From Turbatrix aceti (lineage: Eukaryota; Nematoda; Chromadorea; Rhabditida; Panagrolaimidae), in the NCBI GenBank assembly GCA_963969345.1, contig OZ017767.1:5856739-5920738 (forward strand): a stretch of DNA of 64,000 nt. Reading direction: 5' to 3'. Under the pieces are notes generated by a model, which made no database searches, had not been told where the DNA came from, and saw nothing but the letters and a program-made list of their open reading frames with translations. Shown here piece after piece: positions 26,092 to 37,160 of this stretch; within the stretch, counting starts at the first letter, position 1, and every line of letters begins with the position of its first letter. The position numbers were made by a program, and so were the translations under genes.

Positions 26092-26145
26092 GAATGTGAA
26101 TTCGATTTACAGTCAATATACTGTAAATCCCATAAAATCACATTC
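26092..26145. repeat. imperfect inverted repeat (hairpin)
   Basis: The inner arms 26104-26113 and 26120-26129 are perfect 10-bp complements around a 6-base loop. The outer arms GAATGTGA (26092-26099) and TCACATTC (26138-26145) also pair. It lies about 250 bases upstream of the Gln-rich gene and may be a short MITE relic or a regulatory palindrome. Confidence 0.45.
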
Positions 26146-26319
26146 CTATATTGTGTGTAATGTTGTGGTGCTAATCATTAGTATGACGTAAATAAATAAA
26201 AATAAAACAAAAATACAGTCGCAATACAGATGACATAACGACCACCCAAAAACATACAACGTGCGTGCGGTAGTCAAATTCGAGCCTGATCAAAATTACA
26301 ATAATTGATAAGGCGTGAG

Positions 26320-26327
26320 TATAAAAG
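26320..26327 (+). promoter_or_regulatory. TATA box of the Gln-rich protein gene
   Basis: TATAAAAG lies 71 bases before the ATG at 26399. It shows that the longer open frame extending to 26315 is not translated and fixes the start at 26399. Confidence 0.65.
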
Positions 26328-26398
26328 CATGGCACGTCACACACCGACGTACATACCTCTGCGTTTGTTCGTTTGCTGTTCTTCTTTGGTCTCTCATC

Positions 26399-27788
26399 AT
26401 GGCTGGATTCAGTGGCGCCAACTCGCAGTACTACTTCGGCCAGCAAAGCGGCGGCAGTCTTCCCCCGAGCGGTCAGGGCAACCTCGGTAACTACGGAGGT
26501 GGTGGGCAGTCCCAGTTCGGCAGCAGCAGCAGCAGCGGTGGACAGTTCGGCAGCAGTTTTGGCAGCGGCGGCGGCGGTGGCGGCGGTCTCGGCGGCGGGC
26601 TCGGTCCCGCGAGCCAGCAGCTTCAGCAGCTACAGCAGCAACAGCTTCAACAGAATCAGCTCCAGCAGATCCAGCAACAGCAGATTCAGCAGCTGGCGCT
26701 GCTTCAGCAGTCGCAGGGACTGAGCCCTAACCAGCATCACCAGCTCCAGCAGCTCCAGCAGCAGCAGCTCCAACAGCAGCTGCAGCAGCAGAACCAGCTC
26801 CAACAGCTCCAACAGCTCCAGGCTCAGCAAAATCTGCTAAGTCCTCTTCAGAACCAGCAGCTTCAGAATCTTCAGAATCAGCAGCTTCAGCAGCTGCAGA
26901 ACCAGCAGCTCCAGCAGCAGCATGTTCAGCAGCTGCAACAGCAGCAGCTTCAGCAGCTTCAGATGCTTCAGCAGTCGCAGGGACTGAGCCACAACCAGCA
27001 GCAGCAGCTCCAGCAGCTCCAGCAGCAACAGAGTCAGCTCGGAAGCATTCAGAATTCGCTTGGCGGTTTTCAGCAGCCGAATCAGAGCCCGCATCAGCAG
27101 CAGCAGCAGCAGCGCCAGCTGCAGAACCTTCTCTCGCAGCACGGCTTCCAGCGTCTCAGCTCCCAGATTGGTCAGCAGCTAAGTCCTCTTCAGCTCCAGC
27201 AGCTCCAGCAGCTCCAGTCCCAGCTAGGCTCGTCTGGCTTCCAGCAACTCAGCCAGAACCTGGGACAGCAGCAGCTCGCGCAGTTCGGCAGCCAAGGACA
27301 GCAGCAGCTTCACCAGTTACTCGGAAGCGGACAGGTCCAGCAGCTCCGACAGCACCTTGGACAGCAGCAGCTAAGCCATCTCATCGCCCAGCAGGGTCTG
27401 CCTGCCGTCCAGCTGCAGTTCCAGCAGTTTATTGCCCAGCAGAGCCTCCAACAGCTCCAGAACCAGAGCATTCTGCAGCAACAGCAACACGGCGTCAGCG
27501 GCTACCTACAGCAGCAGCAACTCGGTGAGTTTTTGAGTTTCATGTTGTTTGTTTGCAGTTTAAGAAATCTTTGTTTTAGGCAACCAGGCTCATCCTGGCC
27601 TCATCGATCACAGCGGCCAAGGCAATCTCTTTGCCCAGAACCAGCTCGGCGCTTCCTCAAACGTAGTTACGGCCATCGAGCAAACTCCCCATGGCACCCG
27701 CATCACGATCGGCAATGGCACCGCTGGCAACCTCAGGGAACACGCCAACGCCATCGGCTCATCCTACGTCCTTGACCAGTCTATTTAA
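26399..27788 (+). CDS. extremely glutamine-rich low-complexity protein
   Basis: Exons 26399-27524 and 27580-27788 (55-nt intron, phase 1) encode 444 residues. The layout is a Gly/Ser-rich head (residues about 10-66), then roughly 310 residues of Gln/Leu repeats in units such as QQLQQLQ and LQNQ, with two copies of an LLQQSQGLS element (near 26700 and 26970). A complex C-terminal segment of about 70 residues (NQAHPGLIDHSGQGNLFAQN onward, ending VLDQSI) follows after the intron. There is no signal peptide at the chosen start, which is fixed by the TATA box and a good Kozak context (catcATGG). The sequence favours extended amphipathic helices or prion-like assembly. A structural, granule or secreted-matrix role is inferred. 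No named orthologue is recognised. Confidence 0.8.
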
Positions 27789-28403
27789 CTTTTTTTTTGC
27801 TTCCCGTTGCGTTGCGACTTGTGTTTTACGACTTTTTTCGACCATAAGCTTGGGATAAAATGTTGACCATAGTCTGAAAGACGTGAGGGTGGTGAGGGTG
27901 GTGAGGGTGTGAAATGTGGCAGGACTCTTGTCTTAACGACCGTTGACTGACACGAGCCTTACCGGGTACAATGAAATCGTATGTAATTCGTCGCCTTGAC
28001 TCCACTCAACGGGCCAGGCTGGGTTGCGTGCCAGGCGTGAGTAGGTTGTGTTGGCCATGCCATGCCGGCCGACAGGTGACAGGGGTGTAAATTGAATCGA
28101 ACGAGAGTGCACCGCCGGCACTCTACCGGCTTTCTACCGGCTCTCGTCGTCGTCGTAGCCCTTACCACGGCGCCATGGCGTTTGTCTTTTGCTTTACCGA
28201 TTTCTTCGGAGCTGTCTTTCCCACAGGCCACCAGTGGGGTTTTCCCATGCAAAGGGAGTTGGAAGTGGCTTTGTTGTCGCGCGTGGCGGTCCCCGGATAA
28301 TGCCTGTAGAATGCCATTTTCCGTGTATTGCTTGATTTGCCGGCAAGACAGGTTTGTTACCCTTTCTCGCATCTTTAGGAACACGAACACCATTTTTCGT
28401 GCT
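27789..28403. other. intergenic region between Gln-rich and G-alpha genes
   Basis: No coding exon seen. Contains the 9-base tandem repeat at 27883-27909. An open frame from 28092 runs into the G-alpha first exon in a different frame. Confidence 0.5.
27883..27909. repeat. 9-bp tandem repeat, three units
   Basis: Three exact copies of GTGAGGGTG, just downstream of the Gln-rich gene. Confidence 0.8.
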
Positions 28404-30242
28404 ATGGGCACGATATGCAGCACGTCGAAGAAGATCATCGACATCGAACGACTGAGTGCCGGTGGCGGTGGCGGTGGCGGTAGCGGCGAGAAGCGCCGAG
28501 AAGCCAAAAGTGACGTGAGTTATTGCATTACCCCTACTTTTGTTGATACCACCTTTAACGTTCCTTTAAAAGGTTTTCGGTTTCTGAATTCAATGATTTT
28601 TGGTTACTTTCTTGTTTTGACCTCTCAGGACTTCCAAATCCAATACAATTACGTTGAGTGTCGTCGTTACGGCTCGCTTTTTAGGAAAAAAACGGCACAG
28701 CGACACCGGCCGTGGCGCCGACCCCGGCCCAAGCAAACGCGCCTGTGGCACCGGCACCGGCACCGGCGGCCGGGAACAGCCAGAACACGGCTTCGGCACC
28801 TGCGCATACATCTCCTCAAAGACCACCGACAGGTGTCGGACACGACGCCGTAGGACATAACAACTTATCGGACGCGGCAGGCGCGAATGCTTCGGAGAGC
28901 GGAGAGACGATTAGACTCCTGCTTCTAGGTAAGCAAGCACCTGTTACAGGAGCGAATTCACCTGGGCTTATGCGACCTTCGATTTGGATTTGTAGGAGCC
29001 GCAGAATCTGGCAAAACAACTCTTCTCCTGCAAATTAAAATGCTGTACAAACAAAATTTTACGGATTGGGAGTACATCCATCGACGGGCGTTCATTTATA
29101 ACAGCATGACAGTGTCTATGAGAAATCTTCTTCAACACGCAGTCAACCACGGCATCCAGATCCTGCCTTCCAACGAGGTGCGTCATGCGTAATTTTTTGA
29201 CGGCTTTTGTTTTTTGTTTGTGTGCGTGTGCACGTAACGACTACAAAAAGCATTTAAAAAAACATTGCAACAACATTGATTGTAGAAACGGGCACAGCTT
29301 TTGCTGAACTCGCCTTGCGACTCTCACCGCCCCCTGGACGACGACCAACTTGACGCCATCATAAACCTGTGGAAAGACCCGGCTATCCTCGAATCGTATA
29401 AAGAACGTTCGAGGTTTAATTTAAACGACTGCATTCAATAGTGAGTTTTTGTTGTTTTGAAAAATGAAGGTGAATTGAACCGTTTAGCTTCTTCGACAAA
29501 ATCCAGTTCATCAACGACCAGAGCTACAGACTGACACCTGCAGACCTTATACGGTAAAATCCTTTTTTGTCCGTCTGACATGAATGTCACGTCACTTTTT
29601 ACTCTTCTTTTCAGTGCTTATGTCCCGACGGTGGGAGTGCAAAACATCGTGTTCACTGCGAACAATAGATCTTTTCAGTAAGGCTTCATCGTCGGTTTAT
29701 AATAAACCGCGTGCCGTGTTTTAGACTCTTTGACATCGGAGGGCAGAAAGTTGACCGCAAAAAATGGGCGATGATGTACGACGGGCTAAGCGCCATTTTC
29801 TTTTGTCTTGCCATTTCCGAGTACGATCAGACCTTTGACGACGACCAACTCTTCACAGAATCCGAGAGCAGACTCGTGGATTCACTCGGCTTGCTTCAAC
29901 AGATCGCAGAAGAGCCCAAATTTGAGGAAACCCCAATTTTTGTATACCTCAATGAAATTGATGTTCTCAAGGAAAAACTTCTCAGATTTCCGCTCCAAAA
30001 TTACATGCCGGACTATAAAGGTGAGTATGGGAACCTTTTTTTTGCTTTCTGAATCTCAAATTTTTTTTTCAGGCAAAACAGACGAGCAGGCGATGGAATT
30101 CCTCCTGAGCAAGGTGAAGAAAAGCTGCGAAAAGCACCGTCAGGACCTCGTCTTCTTCGACTACATCTGTGCCATCGACACCGACTCCATGGCTAAGATC
30201 CTCGATCGCAACTTCACAAAGTTGCTCAAGCTTCTCGACTGA
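28404..30242 (+). CDS. divergent heterotrimeric G-protein alpha subunit
   Basis: Eight exons: 28404-28514, 28685-28928, 28996-29177, 29286-29440, 29488-29553, 29615-29677, 29725-30020 and 30073-30242, 428 residues in all. Gly2 and Cys5 (MGTIC) fit myristoylation and palmitoylation. Residues about 38-110 are an Ala/Pro-rich insertion absent from ordinary G-alphas. P-loop GAAESGKTT is at 119-127 (usual GxGESGKST). Switch I reads RAYVPTVG at 253-260, so the catalytic arginine position is Tyr255. Switch II DIGGQKVDRKKW keeps Gln281. The NKxD motif is NEID (350-353) and the TCAT motif is ICAI (404-407). The C-terminus KLLKLLD lacks the pertussis-toxin cysteine. It should sit at the membrane below GPCRs, but GTP hydrolysis and guanine selectivity may be changed (inference). 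It resembles nematode-expanded gpa genes. Confidence 0.92.
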
Positions 30243-33200
30243 TATCTTTCCTGTCTCCCCGGCCTTACTTGTATACGAATGAATTTTTTTCAGCTCGGTG
30301 ATAAACAAAGTGTTAATTTTGTGGACAGTGGTCAGTGTGGAGGAGGCTGAGTAAACGTTGGGAGCACGCGGCTTTTATGGCTGTGCTTGGCTATTTCTGG
30401 AGCCTCAGGGGAAAGGGGGGAGGCTTTAGGGCCGTTGCTGCCTGCAACCCAACTGCTTTTCGCAAAGCAAAGCCGAGTAGCACCTCCAAACACCAAGTAT
30501 CGGACTCTCGCAACAGTTCTATTCTCTACTCGAAACATCTGGCTGGTAGGCAACCTACCACCACCACCACGGCCAGAACGCCGACCGACCTTTTGGATGT
30601 TTATAAAAAGCAGCGTGCCATTTGGGGCCTAGATTTACTGAGAAAAGACCGGACATTTCTAGCTTTTTATTTATTTGAGTTTTCTGCATATATCCTAAAT
30701 TTGGACGAGGTGGAACCAGTTGAGATTTGTACTGTTTTTCAATTACGCTATCTGTAGCTACTGTTGCATTTTCAGAGGTCACTAGCCACGCATTAGCAGA
30801 AATGGCACCCCAAATAACGCATAATATATCGAATTTGCACTTTTGAGGCAGGGTGGGAGGTGTTACAGTTTTGGGCCGGCCCACCGTGAAACTTTTGCGG
30901 TGCCCACGACACGCACATCTTTTTCATATTTTCGAAAGCCATAATTTCAATGTTTACGGTACCTCGTAAATTCAAGCTTAATTGCGAGTGCGCCAAAGCA
31001 CACCTAGTATAGGCCAAAAACGGAGTTAGTTGTAGGCGTTTTATTGGATATTCTAAATGTTGTGCACCTCAAAAAAACTCGATTGTAAATGAACTTTAGA
31101 ACTGAGAGGCCATTTGGATATTTTTGTTTCAATGTCAGAAATCGCTCTAGAAAGGCATTACAACGCCCCGTGTAATACATATTTATATGTACGCCTTTCG
31201 CTGAAGGTCACTTGAATTAATTTCTTCCCGATGCAAAACGGCTTTTCCTTATCTTGTTTTTCTTCATTTCTTCAGGTAAGGCGCATCACCTGAGAAACGG
31301 TAGTCGGTCTCTGTCTCAGCTACAGTAACCCTATACATAAAAAAAGTTGTTTTCTGTTTGCACATGCATCTCCGCATAATCTGCCAACTAAGAAGAATTA
31401 GAAGCGCGGTGCTTACGCAATTTAGCGAATTATCAAACTAGCTTGTTTGCGCGGAATGAATATCAGTCATGTTCTTTATCCTTTGTTTCCCCCAAACAGC
31501 CCAACATGTTGTTCACGATGCGCGGTGGCATTGTCATCGTGTCTGCGCAAGGTGCACTGACTGGGACAAGAATAGAAACAATCGCACGCTCTCTGGGACC
31601 GACCATATCCGCTTAAAATAGAATAGATGCCAAAGAAGACGCGCATCCCGGATGTGACGTAGATTTGTTGCCCGTAGATTTTTGAAAGAAGACGGGGGCA
31701 CGTAGATCGTGCCCCCGTCTTCTTTCTTCTTATGTCCTGCAAGCCGGCCTTGCTGATTAAAAAATAAATGCAAGGTGCTTTTTTGGGAGATACAAAATAG
31801 TACATGGCACGTATAATCCTATTATATTTATTATTATTTTGGATTCAATATGCTCTGCCCCCTCTTCGACGTATGCAACGGCACGTAGTTTGTGCGTTAC
31901 CGTTCTGAACCTTCGGATTAGGTATCCCCTTTGCATGGAATATTGGGTGGGTCTACGTGTGTCTTGATGCGTATTTTGGGGGTTAAGGATCGCACGTTTT
32001 TTCTAATTCCACAAATCTGGATCACAAAGACCACACGGACCAAATCTGACTTTTTATAGTTTTGCAAAAAACCATAGCCACCGTATCAAGGATAACATCG
32101 TTTCCTTCCTTTTGCGTCACTTCCAGGAATTTGTTTCCTCCAGGACACTTTTTTTCTGGTACATAGCCGTGCATCTTGTTTCTTGCTTCTTGGTGCTTTG
32201 CCATTTTTTAAAGTGCGTAGCTTTTCTAATCTGTTTCAATTACAATTTCGACCACTACGCTCCTCGTTGACTCTTGAACTGCATAGAACGTGCAATTTTC
32301 GTCTTTGCGCTACTGTAAGCTGATTACGGGAATCAAAGTGCTTCCGTCATCATTTGGATATGCCTAGGGTTGGAATTCCCATATTTGGTTCGACGACCAC
32401 ATTTGTGTAGGAGATTAATGTACGTAATGTGGTAGGCGAATCAACTTAATTGCAATTGAAGATCCGTTGTTTGTTGTTTATTGTTTGTTTGTTGACGTCT
32501 CTAAGGTTGATCCCTATTTATCAGGGGTGGCACTTGGCAGAATGCACTTTGCCAGAAGAATCCAGAATTTTGAATTTGTGCTACAGTGTTACTCCGTGAA
32601 TCATCGGGCGAGGGAGGCTTATGTCTTGTTTGTACTGACCTTTGTCGTTCGCTCATTAAATCTGGCGTCATTTTGATGCTAACTAGCATTGATAAATATT
32701 AGCAAAAAAAGGAAGTCTGATTTTCTCCTTCCCTGATTTTTAATGACCTTATTCAGAATTTAGAATGTAGACATCAAGAGATTCATTAATGGCTGCTACA
32801 AACAATTTGGATTGTCTGAACTTTTGAACCAAACTTGCAAGTATAATAATTTTGAGTGCCGTAGTAAATTCGAATTTGGAGGCTCGCTTAAAAACAAACA
32901 CCACGTAGCCTTTATTTTACACCATTTTACGTACTCTGCAATTTCCTGCATTCCTAAAGCGTCAGTTTCATTTACGATTACACGATTAGAACCAGCAAGA
33001 AGTGCATAGTTTCCTGTGCCGAATCCCTGATGAGCAAAACGGCTACAACTTGAAGTGTGCCAGATCTCAGAAAATTCCAGAGATGACCTTTGCAGGGTGT
33101 TTTCCTGGAAACAGCATGCTTCAGAGGTTTCGCCCGACTGCCCACAGCTGCCAAAGTTGTTGTCGCCCGTGTTGGTATACGGTAGGCTGTTTTTCGAACC

Positions 33201-36200
33201 GTTTTTAGGATTATAAAAATCTGTAAGCACTTTAATTGACGTTCAAGAACGCGTCACAAAGACAAAATAGTCCGGAAATGCGGGGTCAGTGCTCAGTTTC
33301 ACAGTTTATTAGTAGCATGTTGTGGTTTCGCTTCCAATTACAAAGTACAAACATGCTTTGCTCATTTTGGCCCGAGCTTTAGTGTCTTTCTCACATCAGT
33401 TGTTGCCGCGGGGGGGAGAAGGATGTGCCACAATACCCCTCAGTTTTATGTGTTTTCTGATGGCCTGGTGATTAGCATACTAAATTTCAGTTGCTAAAGT
33501 CGTTAGTCGCGCTCGTTCTCTGACGTCGGGGGCCGGACCTTTGGGGTGATAAAGCAAGCGGACGTGAGTCAGTGGGCCTGCTTTTTTTTAAACCTGACTC
33601 GATTCCCTCTCGTTTGTTTCCTGTCTGTTTGTTGCCAGGCGTGAGTGAGCTTCGACGCGATTTTTGACAACCGGCAACAAAATGACGTCTTTGTTGTCTC
33701 TGGGGTCGGCGGGGGAGCGTGCACTGACCGCGTATGATGACATTGCAAAACACAGGCAATAAATAAACAAACAACTTTGTCGTAGTAGCCTGCCAAAAAG
33801 CTTGCCGGCCTTTGCGGTCCGTGAACGTGAACGTGGACGTGGATACGTCTGCATCCAAGCGGAACACGCGACCTTTTTTGGACCGGCACCTGCCTTGCGG
33901 GGATCCTTTGTAGTCTCTCTTTCTGGTTTGTACCTGACATGAGGGTGTGTCTTTGTACTTACATACTCCTTCGATGCCCACAATGGAGTGGCTTTTTGGG
34001 TATTGTTTACCACTTTTGAGCACAATTACTCCTAATTTTTTGATTAATTGGCAGAATTGTTGGTCACGATATACCACTAATTTCTTTTGTTTTAGTTTGC
34101 ATGCACGCTAAACACCTTTATCGCGTGTTTCTCTGTAGTTTTTGATAATCTTTAACCGCCTGAAAAGTGAAAGAACGGAGGAAAGGAGCGTGAACTGCTT
34201 GATCAAAGTTGTTCTGGTGTTTTTTTTTCGGGCGCTTGAGCAGCTCCAGGAATTCACGATGTTTTCTCCCGCGGTGCAGTGACGTAGTACAACAGTTCGG
34301 ACGCTGACCCTTGGCATGAGTAAGCTAATCGTGTTTTGCTACAAAGCCTTCCGTTGTCACCTGTTTCTTGTCTTGTCTTGGCGGCCAACGGGCTGTTATA
34401 AAAAAAAATACTGTAGCGGGGCGTCGTTTCAGTTTCAACGCGCCGCACCTTGATTGATGCGTGCTTTTCATGTTTGACACTCATCCATAGATATTCCGAA
34501 CGATGACACCTCAGACATCTGATGTCAGTTTCCACGTATTTTTAGACGCCTGCCTGAAATCATCAGAAAGCAAGCTTTGTTTTTTTTTCTGGAGTTTGTG
34601 CAGAGTTAAAACTGCGCTTCTTTTTTTCTGCTTCTGAGCTTCTTTTTTTTCCTTGCGATGACTAAATTAGCTGCCTAAGACGCTCTCGGTCACCGTAGTG
34701 GGCACTTTTACTACGAAATGTATTATAGTACAGTAACAGACAACCACAGATCTGTTTTGTTGTCGTAATTGCCCGGCGGATAAAAACAGATTACCCTCAG
34801 GCTTTTCGTGAAGCGCCGGTCAGGCGGCATAACCGGCACAGTTCGCTGCGTCTCCTTTCCAAAACATGACCGGCCTCTGTCTCTGTTGCACGCTTCCTGC
34901 ACGCAATCTGGTCCTTTGTCAACGCATCAGCTGTGTTTTGCTGTGAGACAAGCGATGGCGGGGTGATAATTCTAATCGCATATAATCGCAAATACCTGGC
35001 CGATTCATTAATTCATTAGTGCCGAATTACCGATGTGATGTTTGCCATCCGGCTTGGGTCTTAATTTTTTTTTCTCTGAAGTCAATTCACTCATCTGGCA
35101 TTAGTATTTTTGATCTGGTGTGTTCCATGGTGTTTTGGGGCAAATAAATAGAATAATAATATGTATAAATATAATAATAATAATACCATAACTATTCGCC
35201 TTTGGTCGTCTTCCCACTTTTTTCTGGCTTCAGCCGTCAGAATAAGATACTTCCACTAAACAAAACGATTCTGACGCTTGTTTATCATCTTTTGAGTTAT
35301 TTTAATAATTCATATAAAAAGATGCGCGTAAGTCATAGCAGGAAAACACAAAGGAAGAGCTTCTAATTAGAAGACAGACGCTCTGTCACTTTTGAAAATT
35401 CCGCCCCGTTTGTTTCCAACTTGGAAGCTACTATCAGACGGGTAATTTCAATTAACGAACCTTGTTTGCATAACATGGAGTGTCTGGAGCATGTATGTAT
35501 GCCACTGGCGCCGGTCGGCAGAACGAAGCATGTATCTCGCTTGTAATTGTATCGGGGACGAGATTTGTTCTTCTTGCAGAGAAGAATATGTAAGAACAAT
35601 GTTTATTTGTTGTCTCTGCACCCGAAAGCCTCTCCACCAGCCATGCCATGTGCCCTGGCCCTTGTTTTTGCCGTTTTTCTGCACCGGCAGCCGGATTAGC
35701 TCTGACTTGTGGTGGTGGAAGTGGTTTGACAACGTTCTGTAATCCTCCAAGATCTGTCCTAAAGCTGCTTAATCACCGTCAACACGCGGTCCTGGCGGTT
35801 TTTGGACAATTAACCCGTCGTTGTTTTTCTGTTTGTTTTTTTTTTTTGGCATCGGAGGCATAAATAGGGTACTCTGCATTAAGTATATTAGCACTGCAAT
35901 TCAATTTGTGTTTATGGCACCGGTAGTAGCCTCAACTCTTTTGGCACCCTTTTCGATGAAAAAATGTGAGGGAAAGGAAGGTAAGCACGGTCCCTCGTTG
36001 TAGCCATTGCGTTCTGTGATGACACTTGACGGCTCGTGTACCGGCCGATGGGGACGAAACAAAGTGATAGGTTTGTCGAAAAACTTGCTGGATTTTATTT
36101 TTTGTCAGCTGGTCCTCGGTTGATCCACCTGACCAATTCCGAGGCTAGCCAGTCCAGTTGCAATCAGGTGCGACGTATGTACTTGCCCGCTGTACTAATT

Positions 36201-37160
36201 AGCCCATTTGTTCTTGCCCATCAATTGCAATTGTTCGATTGTCCATTCTCTCTGAACTACGTCAGAACCAAAACACGGTTCTTCCCGACTAATTATTTAC
36301 TTTGACCGATTACCTGGGATTTCCTGACAAATAAAAAAAAACTTCTATGTTACTAAAAAAAATGGTATCGTATCAGTTTTATCGTTTTCGTTTTCGTTTC
36401 TTCGACTGTCAAATTCCTAACTTGAAAAAGTTTTCCTTCGCTTTCACGGTTTCTCCCAAATTTCTACCTTTGTCGAGTGTTTTTGTTATTTTCTCCAAGT
36501 TCTCGACCAAACACTGTAATTTTAGGAATCCCGGGGCGTAAAATATTTTATTTATTCACGTCAACAAAACCAGCGTGTAATGATAACGTATCCTGACTGG
36601 TTGAATCACCCCGACCCCTGTGATTTGTGATTGAAGACCATCAAGACAGTTTGGCCTCCTCTTTGCTTTGTTCCTGTTGCCGCAAACTGCCAGGAAAAGG
36701 GGCGTTTGCCTTTTTTCACGCAGCAGGCTCACGTTGCCTGAGGGAGAAAGGGAGGAGAGGGACACCGCGGGGTGGCCGGCCTGCGCTTTCTTCAAGCGCC
36801 GCCCTAAAATGGCGGTTAGTCGTGTCTTCTCCTCCCTCCAGGCAGACGCCGTGGTGGCGCAGAGTGAGACCGAAGGGGAGCGCGTACAAAATGCACGTGT
36901 ACGCGTCCGTCTCAAACAATTGTTGCAGGCGGAGGGCGATTTATTTTTTTTTTCTTCTTCTTCTTCTCTTTTTTTTGCGTGTAATACATACTACGTGTAC
37001 GCGTGTGGTCGATCACCACTTTACAGTTTTGTGAAGTCTTTCACACGCATCAGCCGTTTTTCAGGGTTAAACACTTTATATCATTTTCTCACACACATAC
37101 AGCATGAGACATACAGCTTCTGTATCTGTATCTGCGGATCACGTCTGTGCTCAGTCGTCG
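30243..37160. other. 6.9 kb region without a convincing gene
   Basis: Both strands scanned. Open frames such as minus 32796-33230 and minus 33487-34077 have no family features, no matching splice partners and unremarkable composition. The region is AT-rich with many homopolymers. It contains the 43-base perfect hairpin at 31684-31726. A TTTATATC motif near 37076-37083 could be the TATA element of the neuropeptide gene that follows. Confidence 0.5.
31684..31726. repeat. perfect 19-bp inverted repeat with 5-base loop
   Basis: Arms 31684-31702 and 31708-31726 are exact reverse complements, with loop TAGAT. The stem is GC-rich in its upper half (a run of five G-C pairs) inside AT-rich sequence. 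Possible readings are a small structured RNA, the core of a MITE, or a processed 3' end signal. No flanking gene explains it. Confidence 0.85.

Larger units (their letters stand above)
15951..26398. other. 10.4 kb region without a convincing gene
   Basis: Both strands and all frames were scanned. Open frames up to about 210 codons exist (for example minus 22451-23086), but none splices into recognisable protein and most follow from triplet runs or strand shadows. There are CCG/TCG-type runs near 22570-22617 and a GGGC run near 23549-23562. A faint decayed coding stretch lies at 21621-21851 and an imperfect hairpin at 26092-26145. It is upstream of both the receptor gene (leftward) and the Gln-rich gene (rightward), so it may hold long neural enhancers. 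No transposase or reverse transcriptase was seen. Confidence 0.55.

Noticed and set aside
26630..27142. Leucine-rich minus-strand open frames
   Set aside because: Antisense shadow of the CAG/CTC repeats of the Gln-rich gene.
32796..33230. 144-codon minus-strand open frame with normal-looking composition
   Set aside because: No recognisable motif and no splice partners. Longer frames arise by chance elsewhere in the window, so length alone is not evidence.
33487..34077. 196-codon minus-strand open frame, with two further long overlapping frames
   Set aside because: Three overlapping frames are open at once, which indicates local base composition rather than coding; no family features.
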